From Nocardiopsis_B sediminis (lineage in GTDB: Bacteria; Actinomycetota; Actinomycetes; Streptosporangiales; Streptosporangiaceae), in the NCBI RefSeq assembly GCF_042650565.1, contig NZ_JBHSBH010000006.1, forward strand, positions 62,001 to 126,000: a stretch of DNA of 64,000 bases. Direction: 5' to 3'. The notes beneath the pieces were generated by a model. That model saw only the letters and a list, made by a program, of their open reading frames with translations, ran no database searches and had not been told where the DNA came from. Position numbers and translations under genes: made by a program. Positions 53,882-62,926 of this stretch are shown in pieces (the first letter of the stretch is position 1; every line of letters begins with the position of its first letter).

Positions 53882-54787
53882 ATGGCGTCGACGAACAAGC
53901 TCCCAGGACTTCCCGACCGCGGGCGGTGCCTGGTCATGGGGGTCGTCAATGTCACCCCGGACTCCTTCTCCGACGGTGGCAGCTGGTTCGACCCCAAGAA
54001 GGCCATCGAGCACGGCCTCCGGCTGGCCGAGGACGGCGCCGACATCGTCGACGTGGGCGGCGAGTCCACCCGGCCCGGCGCCCAGCGCGTCTCCAGCGCC
54101 GAGGAGCTGCGCCGGATCGGCCCGGTGGTCCGCGAACTCGCCCGCCAGGGCATCGCCGTCAGCGTCGACACCATGCGCGCCGAGGTCGCCGCGCACGCGG
54201 TCGACGCCGGGGCGCTCCTGGTCAACGACGTCAGCGGCGGGCTCGCCGACCCCGCGATGGCCCGGCTCGTGGCCAAGTCCGGCGTCGCCTACGTGCTCAT
54301 GCACTGGCGTGGGCATAGTCATGACATGCAGAACCGCGCGGTCTACGCGGACGTCGTCACCGAGGTGCACGACGAACTGAAGGACCGCATGGACGCCATG
54401 GTCGGCGAAGGCGTCGATCCCGGCCAGATCGTCCTGGACCCCGGACTGGGGTTCGCCAAGCGCCCCGAACGGGGCCACAACTGGGCTCTGCTCGCACACC
54501 TCGACAGATTCGACGAATTGGGGCGTCCACTCTTGATAGCAGGCTCCCGCAAGCGTTTCCTCGGGCGGCTGCTCGCCGGCCCCGACGGAACACCCCGCGA
54601 TTTCACGCAGTGCGACGACGCGACCGTCGCCCTCACCACGCTCGCGGCCGACCGCGGCGCATGGTGCGTGCGCGTCCACGACGTCCGGCCCAACGCCGAC
54701 GCGGTCCGCGTCGCGGCGGCCTGGCGCAGCGGCGGCGCCGACCTCCACGACGGCCGCGCCGACCTCGCCGGCCGGGGTGGCCGGTGA
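53882..54787 (+). CDS. folP: Dihydropteroate synthase
   Basis: This 301-residue TIM-barrel enzyme condenses 6-hydroxymethyl-dihydropterin pyrophosphate with p-aminobenzoate and is the target of sulfonamides. Motifs are MGVVNVTPDSFSDGG (pterin pyrophosphate loop), DVGGESTRPGAQ, VSVDTMRAEVA, LVNDVSGG, LDPGLGFAKRPERGHN and GSRKRFLG. ATG 53882 follows GGTGAGG. The stop overlaps the next start by four bases. Confidence 0.96.
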   Translation: MASTNKLPGLPDRGRCLVMGVVNVTPDSFSDGGSWFDPKKAIEHGLRLAEDGADIVDVGGESTRPGAQRVSSAEELRRIGPVVRELARQGIAVSVDTMRAEVAAHAVDAGALLVNDVSGGLADPAMARLVAKSGVAYVLMHWRGHSHDMQNRAVYADVVTEVHDELKDRMDAMVGEGVDPGQIVLDPGLGFAKRPERGHNWALLAHLDRFDELGRPLLIAGSRKRFLGRLLAGPDGTPRDFTQCDDATVALTTLAADRGAWCVRVHDVRPNADAVRVAAAWRSGGADLHDGRADLAGRGGR

Positions 54788-55230
54788 AGTCCCGCCAGGA
54801 GGTCATGGAGCGCGTCGCCGAGGCCAACGCGCAGTTCTACGGGGCCATCGAGAACGGCGACATCGACCTGATGCGCCGCGTCTGGGCCGAGGAGGACGAG
54901 GCCCCCGACCTCGTCTGCGTCAACCCCGGCTGGCCCCTCCTGCGCGGGCGCGCCGAGATCATGCGCGCCTGGGCGCTGATCATGGCCAACGTGCCCTACA
55001 TCCAGTACGTGCTCACCGACACCCACATCGGGGTGAGCGGCGACGTCGCCATGGTCACCTGCGAGGAGAACGTACTGACCGCCGAGGACGACAACCCCGG
55101 CTTCGTCGCCGGCGGCCAGGTCGTCACCACCAACATGTTCGTGCACACCGCACAGGGCTGGCGGCTGTGGTCGCACCACGCCTCGCCGGTGCTGCTGGAC
55201 GAGGACGACGACGAAGGGGACGAGGGCTGA
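54784..55230 (+). CDS. NTF2-like / SnoaL-like protein in the folate operon
   Basis: This 148-residue protein has a cone-shaped NTF2-like fold pattern (ANAQFYGAIENGDIDLMRRV, then GWPLLRGRAEIMRAWALIM, TCEENVLTAED, TTNMFVHTAQGWRLWSHHAS). It starts at a GTG overlapping the folP stop and is followed after two bases by folB, so it is embedded in the folate operon, as in other actinomycetes. Its role is unknown; it could bind a pterin intermediate or act as a small enzyme. C-terminal acidic tail. Confidence 0.88.
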   Translation: MKSRQEVMERVAEANAQFYGAIENGDIDLMRRVWAEEDEAPDLVCVNPGWPLLRGRAEIMRAWALIMANVPYIQYVLTDTHIGVSGDVAMVTCEENVLTAEDDNPGFVAGGQVVTTNMFVHTAQGWRLWSHHASPVLLDEDDDEGDEG

Positions 55231-55232
55231 CG

Positions 55233-55643
55233 GTGGCAGACCAGCCGGACCGGCCGGGCGCGGGGGAGCCACCGCCCGGGCCGCTGGACCGCATCGCCGT
55301 GCGCGGGCTGCGCGCCCGCGGCCACCACGGCGTGTTCGAGGCCGAGCGCCGCGAAGGGCAGGAGTTCCTCGTCGACGTCGTCCTCGGCGTCGACACCCGC
55401 GCGGCCGCGCGCACCGACGACCTCACCCTCACCGTGCACTACGGGGAGATCAGCGACCGCCTGGTCGAGGTCGTGCGCGGGGAGCCGGTGAACCTGATCG
55501 AGACCCTGGCGGAGCGGCTGGCCGCCGTCTGCCTGGCCGAGCCCCGGGTGATCGAGGCCGAGGTCACCGTGCACAAGCCCAACGCCCCGATCGCCCAGGA
55601 GTTCTCCGACGTGACCGTCACCATCGTGCGGAGGCGGCCGTGA
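55233..55643 (+). CDS. folB: Dihydroneopterin aldolase
   Basis: This 136-residue enzyme splits dihydroneopterin into 6-hydroxymethyl-dihydropterin and glycolaldehyde. The core begins after about 18 extra polar residues with DRIAVRGLRARGHHGVFEAE, in which the substrate-binding Glu lies. HYGEISDRLVEVV follows, then LIETLAERLA and VHKPNAPI with the catalytic Lys. GTG 55233 has GAGGG upstream. Its end overlaps folK by four bases. Confidence 0.95.
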   Translation: MADQPDRPGAGEPPPGPLDRIAVRGLRARGHHGVFEAERREGQEFLVDVVLGVDTRAAARTDDLTLTVHYGEISDRLVEVVRGEPVNLIETLAERLAAVCLAEPRVIEAEVTVHKPNAPIAQEFSDVTVTIVRRRP

Positions 55644-56173
55644 CCTCCGTCGACACCCCGCCCGACACCCCCGAGCGGGTCGTGCTGTCGCTGGGCGGCA
55701 ACATGGGCGACCGCAGGGCGATCCTCCAAGGCGCGGTCGACGCCCTGTTCGATGCCCCGGGGCTGGAGCCGGTGGCGCTGTCACCGGTCTATGAGACCGC
55801 CCCGGTGGGCGGCCCCGAGCAGGGGCCGTTCCTCAACGTCGTGCTGCTCGCCGACGCCGAGCTGCCCCCCATCGAGCTGCTCGAGCGGGCCCAGGGGGTC
55901 GAGGAGGCGTTCGACCGGGTCCGGGAGGTCCGCTGGGGGCCGCGCACCATCGACGTCGACATCGTCGCCTTCGGCGAGCGGCGCAGCAGCGACCCCGATC
56001 TGACCCTGCCGCACCCGCGCGCCCACGAGCGCGCGTTCGTGCTGCGGCCCTGGGCCGACGCCGACCCCGACGCCGTCCTGCCCGGCCGCGGCGCCGTGGC
56101 CGGGCTGCTCGCCGACGTCGCCGACCAGGAGATCCGGCGGCGCGACGACCTCGCCCTCCAGCCGCCGCTCTGA
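55640..56173 (+). CDS. folK: 2-amino-4-hydroxy-6-hydroxymethyldihydropteridine diphosphokinase
   Basis: This 177-residue HPPK activates the pterin for FolP. It shows LSLGGNMGDRRAIL (usually GSN; here GGN), SPVYETAPVGGPEQGPFLN, RWGPRTIDVDIV with the two Mg-binding aspartates, and LPHPRAHERAFVLRPW. GTG 55640 overlaps folB. Gene order folP-NTF2-folB-folK is conserved, and all the substrates pass along one operon. Confidence 0.96.
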   Translation: MTSVDTPPDTPERVVLSLGGNMGDRRAILQGAVDALFDAPGLEPVALSPVYETAPVGGPEQGPFLNVVLLADAELPPIELLERAQGVEEAFDRVREVRWGPRTIDVDIVAFGERRSSDPDLTLPHPRAHERAFVLRPWADADPDAVLPGRGAVAGLLADVADQEIRRRDDLALQPPL

Positions 56174-56194
56174 CCCGACCACGCAAAGGACCGC

Positions 56195-56698
56195 ATGGAC
56201 GACGACAACCAGCACAACGGGAGCATGCGGCCGACCGGCTGGCGGCTGCCGCTGGGCATCATCGTGGTCGGCGCGGCTATCGCCTACCTGGTGGTCGACC
56301 TGGCCTACGGGTCCGTCCCGCTGCTGGTGCCGTGGACGGCGATCCCCACCCTGGCGCTGCTGGCAGTGGGCGAGGGCATCACCGCCTGGCACACCCGCCG
56401 CCGCATCCGGCGGGCCACCGGCACCACGCCGATCGAGCCGCTGAGCGCCGCCCGGCTGGTGGCGCTGGCCAAGGCCAGCGCCCTGTTCGGGGCCCTGGCG
56501 GTCGGCGTGTTCGGCGGCGCGGCGCTGGCCCTGCTGGACCGGCTGAACGCCGCCAGCGCGCGCGCCGACGCCATCACCTGCGCCGGCACCCTGGCAGCGG
56601 GCGGCCTGCTGCTGGCCGCCGGGCTCCTCCTGGAGCACGCCTGCCGGGTGCCCCCGGAAGACGAGGAGCCGCCCCCGGGCCGGGGACCGGTGGCCTGA
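56195..56698 (+). CDS. DUF3180 family membrane protein
   Basis: This 167-residue protein has four hydrophobic segments (about 17-35, 42-60, 88-112, 125-145), matching DUF3180, an actinobacterial family that follows folK and precedes PH-domain genes in many genomes. ATG 56195 follows AAAGGA. Function unknown; linkage with the PH-domain proteins suggests a shared membrane role. Confidence 0.88.
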   Translation: MDDDNQHNGSMRPTGWRLPLGIIVVGAAIAYLVVDLAYGSVPLLVPWTAIPTLALLAVGEGITAWHTRRRIRRATGTTPIEPLSAARLVALAKASALFGALAVGVFGGAALALLDRLNAASARADAITCAGTLAAGGLLLAAGLLLEHACRVPPEDEEPPPGRGPVA

Positions 56699-56877
56699 AC
56701 CGGACACTCGGGACGTCTCGCCGCCCCGGATCCGCCGTGCGACCACGGCCGGAACCGGGGCGGTCGTGCGTGTGACCTGGGGGTTCCGTGGCCCCGGGGT
56801 GATCGGGTGCGGCGGGGGCGACCGTTCAGGGAGGGCCGATACGGGGTTCCTGTGGCCCCGCTCCACGGGGCGGGAGG

Positions 56878-56934
56878 ATGATTGACTGGAATCGTGGAAA
56901 TTGCCGCGTCCGACCCACCAGCTTCGGGAGCCGC
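56878..56934. repeat. 57-bp repeat, copy A
   Basis: 51 of 57 bases are identical to copy B at 57376-57432, starting ATGATTGACTGGAATCGTGG. It covers the ribosome-site flank, start codon and first codons of the adjacent frame. Confidence 0.9.
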
Positions 56935-57355
56935 GCTCATGTCCATCGACACATTGGTCACCCCAATTGCCGAGCACCCCTCCACGGCGAAAGAGGCCCT
57001 GCCCCGACCACCACGGGTGCGCCTCGACCCCTTTGCCCCCGCCGCTCCCCGCGGCCCTCTAGACCCGACCTGCCCCGCGGAGGGTTGCCCCGCGGAGATC
57101 GTGGCCGGTCTCACACCGGCCGGAACCGCGTGGCCCGCATCGCCCGAGTGGGCCGGGTGGCCCGCGTGGCGCACACCGCGCGGCGGGTTCGACCCGCTGG
57201 GCCCCACGGATCCGGGGGATCCGGCCGCCCCCTCCAACCCCATCGTCCCCCGCGCCCCGGTCGAACCGGCCGAACCCGCCGAGCCCGGCACCCCGTCCGC
57301 ACCTGCGGAACCGCGCGGATACCAGGCCGATCGGCGGCCGGCTCGCGTGGCATGA
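56882..57355 (+). CDS. Low-complexity frame sharing the 5' end of the PH-domain gene
   Basis: The frame starts at TTG 56882 with GGGAGG upstream and encodes 157 residues rich in Pro, Ala and Glu (for example PRAPVEPAEPAEPGTPSAPA). Its first residues, MTGIVEIAASDPPASGAA, nearly match those of the following PH-domain protein (MTGIVEFAASDPTAPGTAS). Copies A and B of the 57-bp repeat lie exactly 498 bases apart and in frame, and a stop falls 25 bases before copy B. It could be a leftover partial duplication or a true small gene. I do not recognise a fold. Confidence 0.35.
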   Translation: MTGIVEIAASDPPASGAALMSIDTLVTPIAEHPSTAKEALPRPPRVRLDPFAPAAPRGPLDPTCPAEGCPAEIVAGLTPAGTAWPASPEWAGWPAWRTPRGGFDPLGPTDPGDPAAPSNPIVPRAPVEPAEPAEPGTPSAPAEPRGYQADRRPARVA

Positions 57356-57375
57356 CTCCGCGGAGTGGCAAAGGG

Positions 57376-57432
57376 ATGATTGACTGGAATCGTGGAGTTT
57401 GCCGCGTCTGACCCAACAGCTCCGGGAACCGC
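57376..57432. repeat. 57-bp repeat, copy B
   Basis: Second copy, spanning the ribosome site and start of the PH-domain gene. Offset from copy A is exactly 498 bases, a multiple of three. Confidence 0.9.
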
Positions 57433-58414
57433 ATCCGGTGACGACTCCGGAACCGCGCCCGAAAACGCCGAGGGAACGGTCACCGCGCCCGCTGGGGAAC
57501 ACCCCCCGGCGGGCGACAGCGGCGAGCCCGATCCCCGGGGCGGCTTCGCCCCCGCAGAGTTCGTGCCCGCTGAGCAGGCGGGGACGGCCGAGCCCACCGG
57601 CCCGGCCGACGCCGCGGAGAGCGCCGGGCACGGGCCGCCGGCCGCCGGCCCGGCGTCCACCGATTCCGCGGAGGCCGACGACGGCACCGGGAGCCGACCT
57701 GCGGCCGGTCCCGAGATCGTCGGCCCGGAAGCCGCCGCAGACGGCAACGGACATGAGCCCGCGGTCGGCCCGGCGTCCATCAGCCCGGCGGAGGACGTTG
57801 ACGGCAGCGAGCACCGGCCCGCTGCCGGCCTCGAGTCCATCGGCTCCGTCGGCGAGAGCGATGGCCCCCCTTCGGGAACTTCCGGAACCGACCCCGCGGA
57901 CGGCGCGGAGCAGGCCACATCGCCCGTCGACGCCGCGTTCGCGGCGCCCGTCGGCACCGAGTGGAACCGCGTCTCTCCGATGCTCGCCTGGTACCGTCGG
58001 CTGATCCTGCTGGGCGTGCTGGTCCCGGTCGCCGCCCTCGGCGCCGGAGCCCTGTGGATGTGGTCATGGGTCCTGGCGGTCGCTTGGGTCGTACTGGCCG
58101 TGGGCGTCGGCGCGGCCGGATGGCCGGCCGCGTCCACCGTGTGGCGGTCCTGGGGCTACGCCGAGGGACGCACCGACTTCTACCTGACCTACGGCGTCGT
58201 CATCCGCCAGCTGGTCGTCATCCCCTACGGCCGGATGCAGGTCGTGGACGTCACCTCCAACCTGCTGGAACAGGCGCTGGGGATGGCGACGGTCCGCGTG
58301 CGCACGGCGGCCACGACCGCCGACACCCGCATCCCCGGACTCCGGCTCGACGACGCCGTCGTGCTGCGCGATCGCCTGGCGACGCGCAGCGAGACCTTCT
58401 CAACGGGGCTCTGA
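57380..58414 (+). CDS. PH-domain (bPH2) membrane protein
   Basis: This is a 344-residue protein. The first 200 residues are acidic and low-complexity (Pro, Ala, Gly, Glu). The conserved part begins with WNRVSPMLAWYRRLILLGVL and two membrane helices, followed by a bacterial PH domain of the YdbS/bPH2 type (FYLTYGVVIRQLVVIPYGRM, then VVDVTSNLLEQALGMATVRV). The start is TTG 57380 with AAGGGA just upstream; GTG 57392 is possible. It is directly upstream of a second PH-domain gene (three bases apart), the usual actinobacterial pair after DUF3180. Function unknown; a membrane scaffold role is likely. Confidence 0.85.
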   Translation: MTGIVEFAASDPTAPGTASGDDSGTAPENAEGTVTAPAGEHPPAGDSGEPDPRGGFAPAEFVPAEQAGTAEPTGPADAAESAGHGPPAAGPASTDSAEADDGTGSRPAAGPEIVGPEAAADGNGHEPAVGPASISPAEDVDGSEHRPAAGLESIGSVGESDGPPSGTSGTDPADGAEQATSPVDAAFAAPVGTEWNRVSPMLAWYRRLILLGVLVPVAALGAGALWMWSWVLAVAWVVLAVGVGAAGWPAASTVWRSWGYAEGRTDFYLTYGVVIRQLVVIPYGRMQVVDVTSNLLEQALGMATVRVRTAATTADTRIPGLRLDDAVVLRDRLATRSETFSTGL

Positions 58415-58417
58415 CCT

Positions 58418-61400
58418 GTGAGCGACGCCAACGACGACGCGCCGAACGGCGCCGCACGGGACCCGGGCCACACCACACCGGGCAGCGGAGCCGCGCCCGG
58501 GACCGGAAAAAAGAAGAAGAGGCGCTGGTTCGGCGCCGAACCCGAACCCGACCACGAGCCGCCGCCCGAGACCCACCCGGCGGACACGCCCGCCCCCGCC
58601 GGGACGACCGGGCCGGACAACGGCGCGTCACCGGACCATTCACAGCAGGACGACGCGAGCGCGTCGGACGAGGGGGCTGCCGCCCCGAATGGCAGCGACC
58701 CCGCAGAGAACGGCACCGGCCGCACCCCGAATGGCGACGGCCGCGCCCCCAACGGCGGTGGCCCCGACCTGAGCGGCGACAACGGCGGTGGCCCCGACCT
58801 GAACAGCGATGACGACGGTGGCGACCGCACGACCGGCGACGGCTCCGGCCCGAACGGCGGCGGTACCGGCGGCGGCTCCTCCGCCCCTACCGACGGCTGG
58901 CTGTTCGAGCTCCCCGAGCCGACCCCTCTCCCGGACCTGCGCCCGATCACCGCGCCCACCGACACCTACCGCACAGAACAGGTCGCCCCGCCCCAGGCCG
59001 ACGACCGCCCCTACTACGGCACGCACGCGGGAGCAACGGACACCGGGGACGCCGCCACCACGGGGGAAGCGATCCGAGCCGCCGCCGTGAACGGCTCGGG
59101 AAGCGGCTCCGCGTCCGAGAGCGGAACCGACGCGGACTCGGGAACCGACGCGATCGCCGGAGCCACCCCCGAACCGACGGCCGGAGGAAGCCACCCCGAA
59201 TCGGGGCGTCCGCTTGCCGACGCCCCCGAGCCGGGCCCCGACGGCCCCGCATCCGGCTCGGGACACGCTGATCGTGTTCCCGGGGCAACCGGCTCCGCCT
59301 ACGACCCGGACCCGGCAGGGACGAAGGACGAGGCAGAGACAGAGACGGCGAACGGTCGCCCGCGAGGAGCTTTCCCTCCGCGGCTGTGGCCGCATATGCG
59401 TCTGCCGGGCGAGCCGGCCGCCGCCCGCCGCCGCGGACGCCGACCCGCGCCCGACGAGGCATCGCGCACCCCCGCCACCGTCGAGGAGACCGGCGACGCC
59501 GACGACGAAGACTTCGCCAGCGGTGTGTCGTGGCTCGGATTCGCCGAGGACGCCGTCCCGGCCGACACCACCCACAACGGCACGCCACGGGACGCCGACC
59601 CAGCGAGGCCCGACGGTTCCGATGAGCCGATGACCATCAAAGCGACGGCGAACACGGGTGGGCGTGATGAGCCGCTGTGGGCCGATGCCGGAGGTGCGGC
59701 GTCGGACCGTGGTGTGTCCGGTGCTTTGAGGGATGGCACGTCACCGGAGGCTGACGATGTGTGGCCGCGTGGCGGGGTTGCCAGCGGGCCTGCCTCTGGT
59801 CGGTCGGCGGGTGACGAGGGCGTCGATGAATCCCATGGGGGTGTGTCATGGGAGGCCCCGGAGGACGATCGTGGTCCACGCGCGTCGGATGGTTCGTCGC
59901 GGGCCGGGGATGATGTGAATGGCGATGCCGATGTAGCGCCGGATGTCGCCGCTGTGTGGACCGAGGTCGATGCGACCGGGGTCGTCTCCGGCGGCGTGTC
60001 CGTGGCCGATGACGGCGGGCCGGCTCGGGCGCCGGAGGTCGGCGGCGATGACGACACGGGGGAGCCCTGGTCCTCACACGGCCCAGAAGAGCATGCCAAC
60101 GGCCTGTCCGGGGCTCCGCGCCCCTCCGGCATCCCGCGCTTTGCTCCGGCGCTTGAGGCGCCTCCTGGGGCTCCGCAGCCGCACTTTCCCTATCGGCCCC
60201 AGCAAACTCAGGCGTTCCCGGGGGACGGCCGTCCCTACGGGACGCAGCCCGGCCCGACAACGGGGGCATCTCCCGCCTATGGGCCGACGGTCACCGGTCC
60301 GGCGGCTCCTGGCCCATGGCCGAATGGCCAGGCCGCGCCGGCGGCGAGCGGTGAGGCCGCCCTCCAGCCCTCTCACGGCCATGCTCCAGGTGGGCCGGGG
60401 CAGGGTGCGCCGCCATCCTCCGCGTACCCATCGGGTCCGGGATCAGCGGGGCAGACGGCCGCCTTCGCCCGTCCTCCGGCGCCGCCCGCGGCGGCGGGCA
60501 CTCCGGCCGACTCCCCGGGGTACCCGGCCCCGTACGCCGGCCACCAGGCGCCGTACACCGGCCAGCAGACCGCGCGCCCCGGGGACGAGGCCCCGTACGC
60601 GGGGGAGGGGAACGGCACTCAGGCGTTCGCCCAACCCCACCAGACGCAGACCTTCGGCCGGCCTCATCCGACGCAGGGGCCGGGGTTCGCCCAGCCCGAC
60701 CAGGCGCAGGGCTTCGCGCAGCCCCACCACACGCAGGTGTTCCCGCAGCCTGATCGGACGCAGGGCGTCGCGGGCCCTCAGCAGTCGCAGGCGTTCGCGC
60801 GGCCCGATCAGACGCAGGGCGTGCCCGGTCCCCAGTACACGCAGGGGTTCGCGCAGCCGCAGCAGACGACGGCCTTCTCCCAGCCCCAACAGGCGCAGGG
60901 CTTGCCTCCGTCCCACCAGACACAGGGGTTCCAGCAGCCGTATCAGACGCAGTCCTTCGCCCGGCCCCAGCAGGGAGGGCAGGGCGAGCAGGGAGAGACG
61001 GCGGCCGGCCGGCCCTGGCAGGGCGGTGGCGATCAGGCGCGGCCCTACGGGGACGACGCCCGGTCCCAGGCATACGGTCCTGGAGCGTATCCCGGCCACG
61101 GCTCCGCCCCGGGCGCTCCGCAAGGGGCCGCCGGCGCGGTGGGGCCGCAGACGACCGGTGCCTTCGGCCAAGGGACGCAGCCGCCTCAGGTGACGGGCGC
61201 CTATCCACAGGCGCAGACCACGGGTGCCTACTCCCAGGCGCAGAGCACAGGCGCCTACTCGCAGGCGCAGGCCACAGGTGCCTACGCGCGCCAGTCGCAG
61301 CAGGCCTACGGCGCCGCCTCGCAGGCGTACCCGGGCGCGTACCCACCGGCCGCCGCCGGGTACCCCGGCCGGCCCGGCTACCCGGGCCAGTCCGGCCAGA

Positions 61401-62926
61401 CCGGCCACCCCTCCCCGTCCGGCTACCCGGGGCAGTCCGGACACCCTGGCCATCCCGCACCGCCCGGCCACCTCGGCCACCCCGGATACCCCGGTCAGCC
61501 CGGATACCCGGGCCACCCCGGCAACGCCGCCGGGCACGGGGCGCACGTGCGTTTCCTGCCGCCCCCGCCGCCGGCCGCTGCGTCCGCCCCGTATCCTGCG
61601 GCGCCGCCGTCCGCGCCCCCCGCCTCGCCAGTTCCCGATGTCACCCGCGGGGCGCACCGCACCCACTGGGCGACGGTGCCCTTCCAGGTCGTGCTGGTCA
61701 CAGTCGTGTTCCTGGCGATGCCCGGCCCCCTGCTCCTCGGGTTCGGCTTCGGCTGGCTGTCCATGCTCACGCTCGCCGTGGCGTGCGGCTCCACCGCCTA
61801 CGCGCTGCTCTCGTGGTGGCACTCCTCCTTCGGCCTGCGCGAGGACCACCTCGTCGTGCACACCGGCCTGGTGCGGCGGGTATCGCGGGAGATCCCGCTC
61901 AGCCGCCTCCAGGCGGTCGACGTCGTCCGCCCGTTGCTGATGCAGGTGCTGGGCCTGGCCGAGTTGCGCGTGGAGCTGGCCGGGGGCGACTCCAGCGAGA
62001 TCCGCCTGCGCTACCTCGGCCGGGGAACGGCCGAACGCCTCCGGGCGTCGCTGCTCGCCCACGCCGCCGGGCTGTCGGGGACGACCCCCGAGGCGCCCGA
62101 GTGGCCGTTCTACCGGCTGCCGTTCGGCCTGCTCCTGGGAGCGCTGGCCTTCCGGCTCCCCGTGCTGGGCGCGTTCATGCTCTTCCTGATGCTGATCGCC
62201 GGCGGCATCGCGGTCGGCGAACTCGGCGTCCTCGGCGGGGCCGTCCCGCTGCTGCTCGGCCTCATGCGCGGCTTCCTGGGCCCGCTGATGCGCTACACGG
62301 ACTTCTACTCCTCCCTGTCGCCCGACGGCCTGCGGCTGCGCTATGGCGCCTTCGCCGCGCGGATGCAGACCGTGCCGCCCGGCAGGGTGCAGGCCGTGCG
62401 CCTGGTCGAGCCGCTGCTGTGGCGCTCGCTGGGCGTGGTGCGGGTGGAGGCGAACGTCGCCGGCTACGTCGGCGAGCGCCAGATGGACTCCTCCGTCCTG
62501 CTGCCGGTCGTCCCGCGCCACCTGGCCTTCGCCCTGGTGGACGAGCTCTTCCCCGGGACCGCGGCGGCGCGGGTGCCGCTGCACCCGGCCGCGCGCGGCC
62601 GGACGTCCGGCGACGCGCTGGGGGTCGACGAGAAGCTGTTCGTCACCCGGCGCGGGCTGTTCTGCCGGATCATCGAGATCGTCCCGCACGCCCGCGCGCA
62701 GAGCATCCGGATGACCGCCGGGCCCCTGGCGCGGCGTCGCGGCGTCGCCGTGATCGACGCCGACACCCCGCCCGGCCCGATCCGGGCGCGCGCGGTGGGG
62801 CGCGACCTCGCCGAGGCCCGGCGGGTGGTCGACGGCATCGCGCGCTACGGGCATGAGGCGCGCAGTTCCAGCGCCGGACCCGAGCGCTGGGCCACGCGCA
62901 GCGAGGCGGCCGGCCCGCGCGGGTGA
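58418..62926 (+). CDS. Giant PH-domain membrane protein with about 1075-residue low-complexity N-terminus
   Basis: This is a 1502-residue protein. Residues 1-720 are acidic and disordered (Gly, Asp, Pro, Ala). About 735-850 is a repeat of roughly 10 residues with consensus QTQxFxQPxQ. About 926-958 repeats TGAYxQAQ, and 979-1041 repeats GYPGxxGxPG. From about 1086 there is a membrane pair (VVLVTVVFLAMPGPLLLGFG) and then three bPH2 domains, the first with DHLVVHTGLVRRVSREIPLS, another pair of membrane segments between them, and FVTRRGLFCRIIEIVPHARA. The related YdbT-type proteins are about 500 residues. GTG 58418 follows the upstream stop by three bases and has no strong ribosome site, so coupling is likely. 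The segment 59640-60130 uses more T-ending codons. Confidence 0.85.
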   Translation: MSDANDDAPNGAARDPGHTTPGSGAAPGTGKKKKRRWFGAEPEPDHEPPPETHPADTPAPAGTTGPDNGASPDHSQQDDASASDEGAAAPNGSDPAENGTGRTPNGDGRAPNGGGPDLSGDNGGGPDLNSDDDGGDRTTGDGSGPNGGGTGGGSSAPTDGWLFELPEPTPLPDLRPITAPTDTYRTEQVAPPQADDRPYYGTHAGATDTGDAATTGEAIRAAAVNGSGSGSASESGTDADSGTDAIAGATPEPTAGGSHPESGRPLADAPEPGPDGPASGSGHADRVPGATGSAYDPDPAGTKDEAETETANGRPRGAFPPRLWPHMRLPGEPAAARRRGRRPAPDEASRTPATVEETGDADDEDFASGVSWLGFAEDAVPADTTHNGTPRDADPARPDGSDEPMTIKATANTGGRDEPLWADAGGAASDRGVSGALRDGTSPEADDVWPRGGVASGPASGRSAGDEGVDESHGGVSWEAPEDDRGPRASDGSSRAGDDVNGDADVAPDVAAVWTEVDATGVVSGGVSVADDGGPARAPEVGGDDDTGEPWSSHGPEEHANGLSGAPRPSGIPRFAPALEAPPGAPQPHFPYRPQQTQAFPGDGRPYGTQPGPTTGASPAYGPTVTGPAAPGPWPNGQAAPAASGEAALQPSHGHAPGGPGQGAPPSSAYPSGPGSAGQTAAFARPPAPPAAAGTPADSPGYPAPYAGHQAPYTGQQTARPGDEAPYAGEGNGTQAFAQPHQTQTFGRPHPTQGPGFAQPDQAQGFAQPHHTQVFPQPDRTQGVAGPQQSQAFARPDQTQGVPGPQYTQGFAQPQQTTAFSQPQQAQGLPPSHQTQGFQQPYQTQSFARPQQGGQGEQGETAAGRPWQGGGDQARPYGDDARSQAYGPGAYPGHGSAPGAPQGAAGAVGPQTTGAFGQGTQPPQVTGAYPQAQTTGAYSQAQSTGAYSQAQATGAYARQSQQAYGAASQAYPGAYPPAAAGYPGRPGYPGQSGQTGHPSPSGYPGQSGHPGHPAPPGHLGHPGYPGQPGYPGHPGNAAGHGAHVRFLPPPPPAAASAPYPAAPPSAPPASPVPDVTRGAHRTHWATVPFQVVLVTVVFLAMPGPLLLGFGFGWLSMLTLAVACGSTAYALLSWWHSSFGLREDHLVVHTGLVRRVSREIPLSRLQAVDVVRPLLMQVLGLAELRVELAGGDSSEIRLRYLGRGTAERLRASLLAHAAGLSGTTPEAPEWPFYRLPFGLLLGALAFRLPVLGAFMLFLMLIAGGIAVGELGVLGGAVPLLLGLMRGFLGPLMRYTDFYSSLSPDGLRLRYGAFAARMQTVPPGRVQAVRLVEPLLWRSLGVVRVEANVAGYVGERQMDSSVLLPVVPRHLAFALVDELFPGTAAARVPLHPAARGRTSGDALGVDEKLFVTRRGLFCRIIEIVPHARAQSIRMTAGPLARRRGVAVIDADTPPGPIRARAVGRDLAEARRVVDGIARYGHEARSSSAGPERWATRSEAAGPRG

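Noticed and set aside
60600..61000. Regular repeats resembling a CRISPR array
   Set aside because: The repeats are short, coding (QTQxFxQPxQ) and degenerate at third positions, without unique spacers of constant length. No cas genes occur in the window.
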